Origin: Candidatus Cloacimonadota bacterium
GTDB lineage: Bacteria; Cloacimonadota; Cloacimonadia; Cloacimonadales; TCS61
Direction: 5' to 3'
Assembly (NCBI GenBank): GCA_021157525.1
Contig: JAGGWK010000007.1
Location: 1-63,493 of the forward strand
DNA: 63,493 nucleotides
A model generated the notes under the pieces. It did no database searches. It was not told the DNA's origin and was given only the letters and a program-made list of their open reading frames with translations. Numbering within the stretch: the stretch's first letter is position 1; the number at the start of each line of letters is the position of its first letter. Position numbers and translations under genes: made by a program. Shown in pieces: positions 9,147 through 17,487 of this stretch.

Positions 9147-10457
9147 GTGTTACAGAGTATCAGTAATGTTTTCAAGATCCCGGATCTGAAAAAGAAGATT
9201 CTCTACACGGCCTTCATTCTCGTGCTGTATCGGCTGGGTAGCTTTATCCCTATCCCAGGCATAAACGCTACTGCACTGAAAGATTTTATGGGTGGTGCAA
9301 CCAGTCAGGGAGGCAACCTTTTTGGTATGTTTGACCTGTTTGTTGGCGGAAACTTAGGGCGCGCATCTGTGTTTGCTCTGGGAATTATGCCTTACATCAC
9401 CGCATCTATCGTAGTTCAGCTTCTGGGGGGAGTAATCCCCTATTTCGAACGCCTGAAAAAAGAGGGCGCCGAAGGGCAGAAGAAAATGAACCAGATTATC
9501 CGCTACGGAACTCTGCCGATCGCTGCATTCAATGCAATCGGCATCACACTGTTTTTGAAAAACGGTGTCGAAGGCGCGGTAATGATTCCGGGACCTTTGT
9601 TTATCTTTACCAGTGTTCTCACCATGGTAACAGGTGTGATGCTGATTATGTGGCTTGGTGAACAGATCACTGACCACGGTATTGGTAATGGTATCTCGTT
9701 AATTATCTTTGCCGGTATTATTGCTCGCTATCCCAGCGGATTCTGGAACATGTTCCAGATGGTTCGGGTAGGATCCATGAGCCTGTTCTCTGCCATCCTG
9801 GTTCTTATCATGATGGTATTTGTAACAGCTTCTGTGGTTCTTATTACCGAGGCAAATCGCAAAATACCAGTACAGTATGCAAAACGCATTATCGGACGCA
9901 AAGTCTATGGCGGACAGAGCACGCATATTCCCTTAAAAGTGAATACTGCCGGTGTGATCCCTATCATCTTTGCACAGTCCATCATCATGTTCCCCCGTAC
10001 CATCGCCACCTTCTTCCCAGATAGTGATTTCTGGATTGGTGTCGTACGGCTTCTTTCACCGGGAGCAGCATTATACACCATCCTCTATGTTACCCTCATC
10101 ATCTTCTTTGCCTATTTCTATACGGCAATGGTGATGAACCCCACAGAGATGGCTGAAAATATGAAGAAATACGGCGGATTTATTCCAGGACGCAAGCCCG
10201 GAAAGAAAACCGCTGATTACATCAACAATGTACTGGTTCGCATCACATTGCCGGGAGCGGTTTTCTTCGCTGCCATCGCCATACTTCCCGAATTTATGTC
10301 GAAGTGGTTTAGTCTCCCCTTCGCTTTCGGTGGTACTGGCCTTATCATCATTGTGGGTGTGGCACTGGATACATTACAACAAATCGAATCTCATCTGGTG
10401 ATGCGTCACTATGAAGGATTCATGAAAAAAGGAAAACTGCGGTCTCGCCGTGGATAA
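9147..10457 (+). CDS. secY: Protein translocase subunit SecY
   Basis: This 436-residue polytopic protein is the channel of the Sec translocon in the inner membrane. About ten hydrophobic segments are visible, together with the conserved cytoplasmic loop QYAKRIIGRKVYGGQSTHIP and the plug-side motif GIMPYITASI. The start is GTG at 9147, with GGAGG ten bases upstream inside rplO. All the signal-peptide proteins of this window depend on this channel to reach the periplasm. Confidence 0.97.
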   Translation: MLQSISNVFKIPDLKKKILYTAFILVLYRLGSFIPIPGINATALKDFMGGATSQGGNLFGMFDLFVGGNLGRASVFALGIMPYITASIVVQLLGGVIPYFERLKKEGAEGQKKMNQIIRYGTLPIAAFNAIGITLFLKNGVEGAVMIPGPLFIFTSVLTMVTGVMLIMWLGEQITDHGIGNGISLIIFAGIIARYPSGFWNMFQMVRVGSMSLFSAILVLIMMVFVTASVVLITEANRKIPVQYAKRIIGRKVYGGQSTHIPLKVNTAGVIPIIFAQSIIMFPRTIATFFPDSDFWIGVVRLLSPGAALYTILYVTLIIFFAYFYTAMVMNPTEMAENMKKYGGFIPGRKPGKKTADYINNVLVRITLPGAVFFAAIAILPEFMSKWFSLPFAFGGTGLIIIVGVALDTLQQIESHLVMRHYEGFMKKGKLRSRRG

Positions 10458-10489
10458 TTTCCTGATGAAAGAATCATGGGAGTAAGCAA

Positions 10490-11245
10490 ATGATAACAAT
10501 AAAAAATGCTCACGAGATAGAACTCATGCGCAGTGTAAATAGTATTGTTGGCAATTTGCTTCGTAATCTGGGCGAAATGGTGCGTCCCGGAATAAGTACG
10601 GCCGAACTCAATGCCTATGCTGAGGATTTTATCCGCAGCAACGATGGGCATCCTGCGTTCAAGGGCTACACTGTATCCGGGCTTCCGCCATTTCCTGCCG
10701 CTACCTGCATCTCGGTTAATTCCTGCATTGTGCACGGCATCCCTTCCACGGAAGCTGTTTTGCAGGATGGAGATATTGTAGGTGTGGATATAGGAGTTCG
10801 TAAAAATGGTTTCCACGCAGACGCGGCTCGTACCTATAGCGTTGGTACAATCTCCGTAGAAACCCAGCGACTTCTGGACGTAACACAGGAAGCGTTAGCC
10901 CGAGGAATCGCAGTCGCTCTTGATGGAAATCGGGTAGGTGACATTTCTCATGCTATTGGTAGTTTTGTAGAGCAGCAGGGGTTTTATGTAGCTGATAACC
11001 TCACCGGGCATGGCATTGGCCGACTGCTTCACGAAGATCCAATGATCCCCAATTTTGGTAGAGCTGGGCGGGGACCACGCTTAAAAGCGGGAATGACAGT
11101 AGCTATAGAACCCATGGTAAACGTAGGTACCAACCGCACGAAAGAAGACGGTTGGGAATGGTATGTGGCAGATAATTCGAATTCTGCTCATTATGAAAAT
11201 ACCATATTGATTACAAAGAGCAAACCGGAAATCTTAACAAAATAG
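10490..11245 (+). CDS. map: Methionine aminopeptidase, type I
   Basis: The 251-residue enzyme removes the initiator methionine from new proteins. The pita-bread-fold metal ligands can be followed: Asp in VGVDIGV, Asp in GFHADAART, His in [13 protein letters not shown], Glu in AIEPM and a final Glu near [20 protein letters not shown] precedes the ATG. In many bacteria adk lies between secY and map; here it is absent. Confidence 0.96.
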   Translation: MITIKNAHEIELMRSVNSIVGNLLRNLGEMVRPGISTAELNAYAEDFIRSNDGHPAFKGYTVSGLPPFPAATCISVNSCIVHGIPSTEAVLQDGDIVGVDIGVRKNGFHADAARTYSVGTISVETQRLLDVTQEALARGIAVALDGNRVGDISHAIGSFVEQQGFYVADNLTGHGIGRLLHEDPMIPNFGRAGRGPRLKAGMTVAIEPMVNVGTNRTKEDGWEWYVADNSNSAHYENTILITKSKPEILTK

Positions 11246-11256
11246 AGAGAATGGGT

Positions 11257-11475
11257 ATGGCAAAATCAGGTGTAATTGAAGTAGAAGGTGTGGTAGTGGA
11301 AGCATTACCAAACACATCATTCAAGGTAAGGTTAGAAAATGGACATGAGATACTGGCACATAGTTCCGGCAAGATGAGGATGCATTACATCCGCATCTTA
11401 CCCGGCGATAAAGTGAAGGTTGAACTGTCACCCTATGATCTCAACCGGGGTCGCATTGTATATCGGTATAAATAG
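11257..11475 (+). CDS. infA: Translation initiation factor IF-1
   Basis: The 72-residue OB-fold protein IF-1 blocks the A site during initiation. The family sequence [20 protein letters not shown] and [15 protein letters not shown] is clear. The ORF track begins two codons earlier at GTATGG context 11251, but the second ATG (11257) gives the canonical MAKSG start. It follows map by only a few bases and precedes rpmJ. Confidence 0.94.
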   Translation: MAKSGVIEVEGVVVEALPNTSFKVRLENGHEILAHSSGKMRMHYIRILPGDKVKVELSPYDLNRGRIVYRYK

Positions 11476-11483
11476 GAGTAATC

Positions 11484-11600
11484 ATGAAGGTACAAGCATC
11501 AGTAAAGAAAATCTGTAAAGATTGCCAAATCATCAAACGGCATGGTGTGATCAGAGTGATATGCCCGAGTAACCCGAAGCATAAGCAGCGTCAGGGTTAA
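11484..11600 (+). CDS. rpmJ: 50S ribosomal protein L36
   Basis: This 38-residue gene is too short for the ORF track. It starts at ATG 11484 after TAGGAG and ends TAA at 11598-11600. The protein begins [14 protein letters not shown] and keeps the zinc-ribbon pattern CxxC ... C ... H (C11, C14, C27, H33), the zinc-binding type of L36. Position infA-rpmJ-rpsM is canonical. Confidence 0.95.
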   Translation: MKVQASVKKICKDCQIIKRHGVIRVICPSNPKHKQRQG

Positions 11601-11621
11601 TTGGTATAAGGAGGATTAAAC

Positions 11622-11993
11622 TTGGCTCATATAGCAGGTGTAGATTTACCCAAGAATAAACGGGTCGTTATCGGCCTCACGTATATTTTCGGCATCGGCA
11701 GATCTATCTCCGAAGATATACTTCGTAAGGCGAACATCGATGAGAACATTCGTGTCAAAGACCTCAGTGTCGAACAAGAAAAGACTCTCAGAGACATCGT
11801 CCAAAACGATTGTATCGTAGAAGGTGAACTGCGCACGAAAGTTGCGCTGGATATAAAACGTCTGATGGAAATCGGATGTTATCGTGGAATCCGTCATAAA
11901 AGAAGTATGCCCGTGCGTGGACAACGCACCCATACTAATGCCCGTACCCGTCGCGGTCGTCGTCGTGGTTCGATGGTAGCAAAAAAGAAGTAG
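11622..11993 (+). CDS. rpsM: 30S ribosomal protein S13
   Basis: The 123-residue S13 lies at the top of the 30S head and contacts P-site tRNA. The start is TTG at 11622 after AAGGAGG, giving [14 protein letters not shown], the normal N-terminus. The C-terminal basic tail [18 protein letters not shown] is typical. Confidence 0.96.
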   Translation: MAHIAGVDLPKNKRVVIGLTYIFGIGRSISEDILRKANIDENIRVKDLSVEQEKTLRDIVQNDCIVEGELRTKVALDIKRLMEIGCYRGIRHKRSMPVRGQRTHTNARTRRGRRRGSMVAKKK

Positions 11994-12002
11994 GAGAAAT
12001 AC

Positions 12003-12398
12003 ATGGCAAAAAAAGCTAAGACACGGGTGAAGAAAAAACGTGTACGTCTTGCCTTTAATGAAGGTGTGGCTCATGTACACTCCAGCTTCAACAATACTAT
12101 CATAACTCTTTCCGATAAAGCCGGAAATGTTCTTACCTGGTCTAGTGGCGGTAAGATCGGCTATAAGGGATCGAAGAAAAGCACACCATTTGCTGCTCAG
12201 GTAGCTGGTGAAGAAGTAGCAAAAAAAGCTCTGGATATGGGCATCACCCGCGTCCGCGTCATTGTGCGTGGCCCCGGCGGTGGTCGTGAATCTGCCCTCC
12301 GTGCAATGAATGCCACGGGTCTGCAGATTACCTCCATTACCGATGCTACTCCGATTCCTCACAACGGATGTCGACCCAGAAAAACGAGAAGAATTTAA
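12003..12398 (+). CDS. rpsK: 30S ribosomal protein S11
   Basis: The 131-residue S11 forms part of the 30S platform. Diagnostic blocks are [16 protein letters not shown] and the C-terminal [25 protein letters not shown] precedes the ATG. An antisense ORF of 270 residues covering this region is a shadow. Confidence 0.97.
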   Translation: MAKKAKTRVKKKRVRLAFNEGVAHVHSSFNNTIITLSDKAGNVLTWSSGGKIGYKGSKKSTPFAAQVAGEEVAKKALDMGITRVRVIVRGPGGGRESALRAMNATGLQITSITDATPIPHNGCRPRKTRRI

Positions 12399-12407
12399 GG
12401 TGTAATT

Positions 12408-13031
12408 ATGGCAAAATTTACAGGACCAAAAGGTAAAATTGTAAGACGATTTGGCCAAAATATCTACGGTAACCCGAAATTCGATAAATTATTGGAAAAA
12501 CGGAATTACCCTCCAGGACAACATGGCAATTCCAGAAGCTTCCGTAAACGCAAAAGCGATTACGGTCTTCACTTGCTGGAAAAACAGAAACTGCGCTATA
12601 CTTACAATCTGCTGGAACGGCAGTTTAGCAACTACTTTAAAAAAGCAGATGCAATGAAAGGTGTAACCGGTACCAATCTGTTACAACTTCTGGAACGCAG
12701 ACTGGATGTAGTCGTATTGCGTATGGGCTTTGCCCGTACCATTATGCAGTCACGTCAGTTTGTAAATCACGGACATTTTATGGTGAATGATCGCAAAGTA
12801 AACATTCCATCATACCTGGTACGCCCCGGTGATGTGGTGACAGTGCGTGAACGCAGCCACTCGATGACTGCTATTCAGGAAGCTATGGAGGCTCGTCAGG
12901 ATGCATCCCAATATAGCTGGCTGGAAATAGACACCAAAGCAATGCGGGGAACCTATGTAGAAGTTCCTACCCGTGAACAAATCCCGGTAGACATAGACGA
13001 ACGTCTGATTGTTGAGTTCTACTCTAAATAA
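12408..13031 (+). CDS. rpsD: 30S ribosomal protein S4
   Basis: The 207-residue S4 nucleates 30S assembly. The S4 RNA-binding domain is visible around LERRLDVVVLRMGFARTI and GHFMVNDRKVNIPSYLVRPGD. The N-terminus lacks the zinc-binding cysteines found in some S4 proteins, so it is the C-minus type. A GGATGCATCC palindrome lies inside its coding sequence at 12899-12908. Confidence 0.97.
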   Translation: MAKFTGPKGKIVRRFGQNIYGNPKFDKLLEKRNYPPGQHGNSRSFRKRKSDYGLHLLEKQKLRYTYNLLERQFSNYFKKADAMKGVTGTNLLQLLERRLDVVVLRMGFARTIMQSRQFVNHGHFMVNDRKVNIPSYLVRPGDVVTVRERSHSMTAIQEAMEARQDASQYSWLEIDTKAMRGTYVEVPTREQIPVDIDERLIVEFYSK

Positions 13032-13046
13032 CCTAGGAGTATAGAT

Positions 13047-14066
13047 ATGAAGTACATCGAACCAATCCAATTACCGGAAAATGTGATTATAGATGAGACC
13101 AGCTATAGCTCCACGTATGGAAAGTTTGAGATAGGACCGTTGGAGCAAGGATATGCCACTACAATAGGTAACACTCTGCGTCGGGTTCTTCTCTCTTCTA
13201 TTCAGGGGGCAGCGGTTCGGTTTGTAAAAATCGAAGGGCTTCATCATGAATTTGCTCCCATCCCCGGTTCAGATTCCGATTACATAGATCTGATACTGCG
13301 ATTGAAGCAACTGGTTATCCGTTCTGAATCTCTGAATGAAGAGAAACTGGTGCTTGAGCACTCGGGCAAAGGAATAGTGACAGCCGCAGAGATTCAGGAA
13401 ACAGGTGATGTTAAGATCGTTAATAAGGAGCTTAAGCTTCTTACCTTAACCGAAGATGTGGATTTCCGAATGGAATTGTGGGTTGGTATCGGTAGAGGGT
13501 ATGTCCCGGCGGATGAACACGACATGGAAGAAGTAACCGATGTCGGACTTATCCCCATCGATTCTATCTACTCTCCCATTACCAAGGTTAATTTCTCAGC
13601 AGCAAATCAGCGTGTTGGTGAAAAAATCGACTACGATAAATTGATCATGGAAGTGTGGACTGATGGCAGTATCCAGCCGAAGAATGCTTTGTATCTTTCG
13701 GCAAAATTACTGCGTGACCTCTACAAGACCATCGTTCGGTTTGAGGATGAGCCGGAGTACATTGAAGAAGTGGAAATGGATCCCGAACTGGAACGTCTGG
13801 AAAAAATTCTGGAAACCAATGTAAACGAACTGGAGCTTTCTGTGCGTTGCAGCAATTGTTTATCTGCCGCCAAGATAGATTCCATTGGTGAGCTGGTATC
13901 CAAGAATGAAAATGAGATGCTCAAATATCGTAATTTCGGTAAGAAATCTCTGGAAGAAATCACAGCGTTGCTGGAAAAATATGATCTTCATCTTGGCATG
14001 AATGTCGATGAAATCCGGCAGAACATTGTGGAAGCAAAAAATAAAGTAACGATCAAAAAGGGTTAG
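13047..14066 (+). CDS. rpoA: RNA polymerase subunit alpha
   Basis: The 339-residue alpha subunit has an N-terminal dimerisation domain (residues ~10-230, with TIGNTLRRVLLSSIQGAAV) and a C-terminal domain (~265-325, with the helix-hairpin-helix region) that binds UP elements and activators. ACCTAGGAG precedes the ATG. Order rpsD-rpoA-rplQ is canonical for the alpha operon. Confidence 0.97.
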   Translation: MKYIEPIQLPENVIIDETSYSSTYGKFEIGPLEQGYATTIGNTLRRVLLSSIQGAAVRFVKIEGLHHEFAPIPGSDSDYIDLILRLKQLVIRSESLNEEKLVLEHSGKGIVTAAEIQETGDVKIVNKELKLLTLTEDVDFRMELWVGIGRGYVPADEHDMEEVTDVGLIPIDSIYSPITKVNFSAANQRVGEKIDYDKLIMEVWTDGSIQPKNALYLSAKLLRDLYKTIVRFEDEPEYIEEVEMDPELERLEKILETNVNELELSVRCSNCLSAAKIDSIGELVSKNENEMLKYRNFGKKSLEEITALLEKYDLHLGMNVDEIRQNIVEAKNKVTIKKG

Positions 14067-14070
14067 GATT

Positions 14071-14478
14071 ATGCGTCATAAAGTATCAGGCCGTAAATTC
14101 GGAAGAGAACGCGATCACCGTCGTCTAATGCTGAGAAACCTGGTGAAATCCCTGGTGGAGCATGGCCGCATCAATACTACGGTTGCAAAAGCTAAGGAAA
14201 TTCGCAGTCTGGCAGAACGGGTTATTACCTATGGTAAAAGAGGATCTGTTCATCATCGCCGTCTGGCCTTCAGCGTTTTGCAAAACCGTGATCTCGTGAA
14301 AAAGGTTTTCGACGAATTGGCTCCCCGCTATACAACCCGTGAAGGTGGATATACCCGCGTATTAAAAGCAGGATACCGCAAGGGTGACTGTGCTCCCATG
14401 GCTATTATAGAGTTTGTGGAAGGCAGTGAAGTAGCAGATAAGGGCAACAATATTAAAGCCGAAGATTTAACGAAATAG
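14071..14478 (+). CDS. rplQ: 50S ribosomal protein L17
   Basis: The 135-residue L17 begins MRHKVSGRKFGRERDHRR and contains GYTRVLKAGYRKGDCAPMAIIE, both typical. It has a short extra C-terminal tail. It starts 4 nt after rpoA and is the last gene of the ribosomal superoperon, 22 nt before a strong terminator. Confidence 0.96.
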   Translation: MRHKVSGRKFGRERDHRRLMLRNLVKSLVEHGRINTTVAKAKEIRSLAERVITYGKRGSVHHRRLAFSVLQNRDLVKKVFDELAPRYTTREGGYTRVLKAGYRKGDCAPMAIIEFVEGSEVADKGNNIKAEDLTK

Positions 14479-14499
14479 TTCGGATAAAACATAAAAATT

Positions 14500-14528
14500 G
14501 CGGGTTGTGAAAACAGCCCGCATTTTTT
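14500..14528 (+). terminator. Intrinsic terminator of the ribosomal superoperon
   Basis: A nine-base-pair hairpin (GCGGGTTGT, loop GAAA, ACAGCCCGC with one G-T pair) is followed by ATTTTTT. It lies 22 nt after the rplQ stop and is a textbook Rho-independent terminator. The remaining ~195 nt before mgtE contain nothing I can identify; no M-box magnesium riboswitch core is visible. Confidence 0.9.
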
Positions 14529-14723
14529 GTGCCTCTGGTTTGTCCGCTGATAAAGGGATATCTGAATATTGTAGTTTGATCAACGGCATGCCTGTGGGAT
14601 TTGAACCGCAATCGGTAATTGCCCCTCGACAATTGCTGTGTAACATTAAAAACGCTACTTTTCTATTTACGGGAAATCCCTGCTTTGTTTTATGGCTACT
14701 AATGATAATTCGGGGAGGCACCA

Positions 14724-16064
14724 ATGGGTGAGCTCTATTTTTCCAAAGTTATTGAACTGTTAAACACAGGAGATTCAGCCGCATTACATGGGCTTTTTGC
14801 CCGGCTTCATGAAGCTGATATCGCCGACATCCTGCATGAGCTACCACCCGATAAATGTCTGGAAGCATTTCGTCTGTTAGATGAAGAGCTGGCTTCGGAA
14901 GTATTACCCGAACTCAATGACGACGTCCGGAATAACATACTGGAACACATCCATGAAAAACGTCTGGCAGGAATCCTGGATGAGATGGACTCGGACGAAG
15001 CTACAGATATCGTGAGTGAATTGGACGATGAGCGCACCCGCAAAGTACTGGCATCCCTGGATACCATTAACCGTGAAGATTCCGATGATATCCGTCAGTT
15101 ACTGGCTTATGATGAAGATGTCGCCGGTGGTTTGATGCAGAAGGAGATCATCTCCGTTCAGGAAAACATGAAACGAGATGAGATGATCGAATACATCAGA
15201 GAAAGCCATGAGGAAGTTGAAAATTTCCACTATATTTTTGTTACCGATGAGCAACATAAATTGAAAGGAATCCTGGAAGTAACAAAGTTACTGTTGGCAA
15301 AACAAAACAAACTGGCCAAAGACTTGATGGAAAATGATGTAATCTCGGTACCTGTGAATATGGATCAGGAACAGGTTGCTCATATGTTCCGTAAATACGA
15401 TATATATATTTTGCCGGTGGTTGATGAAAATAACGTACTTCTCGGCCGAATCACCGTAGATGACATTATCGACGTTATTGACGAAGAAGCTTCCGAAGAT
15501 GCCTATAAGATGGTGGGTCTTGAAAGCGAAGACCGGGTTTTCAGCAAGCCACTTCAATCTGCCCGTAGAAGAACACCCTGGCTTATTGTTAACCTTTTTA
15601 CTGCTGTTTTTGCTGCAAGCGTCGTGAGCCTATTTGAAGGAACAATCAGCAGATTTGTTATCTTAGCTGTTTTTATGCCTATCGTTGCCGGAATGGGTGG
15701 AAATGCCGGCACACAAACGTTAACGGTTATTACCAGAGGGATTGCTCTTGGTGAGTTAACCTTCTACAATACCAGAAAAGCACTATTCAAAGAGCTGATT
15801 GTCGGCATTATCAATGGTGTGGTTTTGGGCATTATCGGTTGTGCGGTTGCCTATCTTTGGAAAGGAAATATGCTCATCGGTTTGATTTTGGGAGCGGCTA
15901 TGGTCATCAACATGATAATTGCCGGATTTTTTGGTGCTCTCATACCGATTTTAATGAAAACCCTCAAAATCGATCCAGCCTTAGCCTCTGGTGTGATAAT
16001 AACAACTCTGACAGATGTTTGTGGCTTTGCCAGCTTCCTGGGGCTTGCCACGCTGTTGTTATGA
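14724..16064 (+). CDS. mgtE: Magnesium transporter MgtE
   Basis: The 446-residue protein has the MgtE layout: an acidic superhelical N domain (residues ~1-130), a CBS-domain pair (~135-255) and five membrane segments (~285-446). The pore signature PIVAGMGGNAGTQTL and the last-helix Asp in TTLTDVCGFASF are present. MgtE is a Mg2+ channel gated by Mg2+ binding to the N and CBS domains. GGGGAGG precedes the ATG. It is monocistronic and convergent with the thioesterase gene. Confidence 0.95.
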   Translation: MGELYFSKVIELLNTGDSAALHGLFARLHEADIADILHELPPDKCLEAFRLLDEELASEVLPELNDDVRNNILEHIHEKRLAGILDEMDSDEATDIVSELDDERTRKVLASLDTINREDSDDIRQLLAYDEDVAGGLMQKEIISVQENMKRDEMIEYIRESHEEVENFHYIFVTDEQHKLKGILEVTKLLLAKQNKLAKDLMENDVISVPVNMDQEQVAHMFRKYDIYILPVVDENNVLLGRITVDDIIDVIDEEASEDAYKMVGLESEDRVFSKPLQSARRRTPWLIVNLFTAVFAASVVSLFEGTISRFVILAVFMPIVAGMGGNAGTQTLTVITRGIALGELTFYNTRKALFKELIVGIINGVVLGIIGCAVAYLWKGNMLIGLILGAAMVINMIIAGFFGALIPILMKTLKIDPALASGVIITTLTDVCGFASFLGLATLLL

Positions 16065-16101
16065 TAAAAAATCCTGTCTCTATGGAAATTTCTTTCTATT
16101 A

Positions 16102-16115
16102 CAGGATGCATCCTG
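16102..16115. repeat. Perfect 14-bp palindrome CAGGATGCATCCTG between convergent genes
   Basis: The short gap between mgtE and the thioesterase gene contains the perfect palindrome CAGGATGCATCCTG. It is an inverted pair of the heptamer GGATGCA that is strongly over-represented in this window. ATCCTGT (from 16070) can also pair with ACAGGAT (16101-16107), so the region could fold into a transcript-ending hairpin. A role as terminator is inference. Confidence 0.5.
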
Positions 16116-16175
16116 CTGAAGCCTGCTGCTTTTTTACCTCAGATGCAGGGTTCATCGGTTTCTGATAACGGTAGA

Positions 16176-16577
16176 TCAGTCGGAAAGTTTGATATACTTT
16201 TGATAATGTGCATAGAGCTCGGGGGATATTCGGGTGGGCTTTCCGGCCTTGATAAAGGCACCATGCACCACGGCCACAGCACAGAGAGTACCATCTTCGA
16301 TATACATTTCCTGCTTCCAGACACTCCGTAACCGACTCGCCTTCAGCCAGGATGTCTTCACTGTTACCGTAGAATCCAGGGGAATACCCCGGAGATAATC
16401 CAGTTCGACCCGAGTAACATAAATCGCCACTCCCTGCTCATTGAGCCACCGAATAGGGGTTTCCATCTGGCTCAACGCTTCCGCCCGAGCTTCCTCCAGT
16501 ATGTGTAGATAATTTGCATTGTTTACATGACCATAAATGTCACATTCATAGCCAAAGACTTTTCGTGAGTATTCCAT
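16176..16577 (-). CDS. Acyl-CoA thioesterase, 4HBT / YbgC-FadM family
   Basis: The 133-residue single hot-dog-fold protein carries the 4HBT signature ECDIYGHVNNANYLHILEEAR with the catalytic Asp near residue 13. The family hydrolyses acyl-CoA thioesters; the substrate cannot be told from sequence. AAAGGAGCAG precedes the ATG. Its 5' end lies about 80 nt from the divergently read methyltransferase gene. YbgC proteins often accompany tol-pal genes, but none is adjacent here. Confidence 0.85.
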   Translation of the reverse strand: MEYSRKVFGYECDIYGHVNNANYLHILEEARAEALSQMETPIRWLNEQGVAIYVTRVELDYLRGIPLDSTVTVKTSWLKASRLRSVWKQEMYIEDGTLCAVAVVHGAFIKAGKPTRISPELYAHYQKYIKLSD

Positions 16578-16657
16578 CTCTGCTCCTTTTACCCTTTACA
16601 ATCTTAAGGGCAAATTCAGGATGCCATCAGCAGTGTCAAAGAAAAAGAGGTATGAAC

Positions 16658-17434
16658 ATGGCCTATAGTAAGAAGAAATTTTTGCAATTTACCGTTGAAA
16701 AGCAGAAGAAAACAGTATTCCAACAGGCGCAGCATTGCCTGGATGCATGGGACACTTCAGCTCGGGATGACGCCATCAGCAGCTTGAAGGAACTCCTTTT
16801 CTGGATGGATATTCCGGCATTTCAAGCCCTTCGTGATGCTATCGTACCAGCCCTTTCCCTCTATCAATTTGATGCACTGATAAACGAACTCCGCCAAAAA
16901 GAAATGCCACCTCAGCGAGACTATGACTTTGTCATCTATTCCCGGGACAAATCCCAGACATCCACAGGGCATACTCCTGTCATCTTAGTACTGGATAATC
17001 TGCGTTCGGCATTCAATGTTGGCTCGATAGTGCGAACCGCCGAGTGTTTCAATGTGGAAAAAGTATATTTCTGTGGCTACACGCCAACTCCTCAAAGCCC
17101 GCAGGTGAAAAAGACAGCTATGGGCACGGATGCATGGGTGTCGTGGGAAAAGTCACCTCACACAGCTCAGGTGATAACTGCTTTGCAGCAGGATGGCTAC
17201 ACTGTTTATGCCCTGGAAACAACATCCAATGCTCTGGATATCAATATCACAGCTCTCACCTTTCCCTGTGCTTTTGTGTTAGGCAATGAAGCTCTGGGCC
17301 TGGCTCCCGACACCATCGCTTTCTGTAACACGACCCTTCGGATTCCATTACAGGGGAAAAAAAATTCCCTCAATGTAGGAGTTTCTGCCGCCATTGCCTG
17401 TTATGAAGCCCAAAGGCAGAGACAAAGTATTTAA
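16658..17434 (+). CDS. SpoU/TrmH-family RNA 2'-O-methyltransferase
   Basis: The C-terminal ~160 residues show all three SpoU (SPOUT) motifs: motif 1 NLRSAFNVGSIVRTAECF, motif 2 FVLGNEALGL and motif 3 IPLQGKKNSLNVGVSAAI, forming the knotted SAM site for 2'-O-ribose methylation of tRNA or rRNA. The ~90-residue N-terminal helical part is not the usual L30e-like domain and is unrecognised. The ORF track begins at 16514, but ATG 16658 has AAGAGG seven bases upstream; ATG 16652 is an alternative. The protein is then 258 residues. The precise RNA target is unknown. Confidence 0.85.
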   Translation: MAYSKKKFLQFTVEKQKKTVFQQAQHCLDAWDTSARDDAISSLKELLFWMDIPAFQALRDAIVPALSLYQFDALINELRQKEMPPQRDYDFVIYSRDKSQTSTGHTPVILVLDNLRSAFNVGSIVRTAECFNVEKVYFCGYTPTPQSPQVKKTAMGTDAWVSWEKSPHTAQVITALQQDGYTVYALETTSNALDINITALTFPCAFVLGNEALGLAPDTIAFCNTTLRIPLQGKKNSLNVGVSAAIACYEAQRQRQSI

Positions 17435-17487
17435 AGCCCGGCCTCATTTTAGGCTTTCCCCCAACCTGCCAGAAGGCCGGAGACACG

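Noticed and set aside
14530-14723. M-box (ykoK) magnesium riboswitch before mgtE
   Set aside because: The conserved M-box core segments are not present and no large aptamer-like fold with a following terminator is visible.
14498-14731. 77-codon ORF between rplQ and mgtE
   Set aside because: It begins inside the terminator hairpin, has no ribosome site, and overlaps the mgtE start out of frame.
17432-17457. Terminator AAAGCC...GGCTTT after the methyltransferase gene
   Set aside because: Only a 6-bp stem with a long loop and no T-run on either strand; not convincing enough to list.
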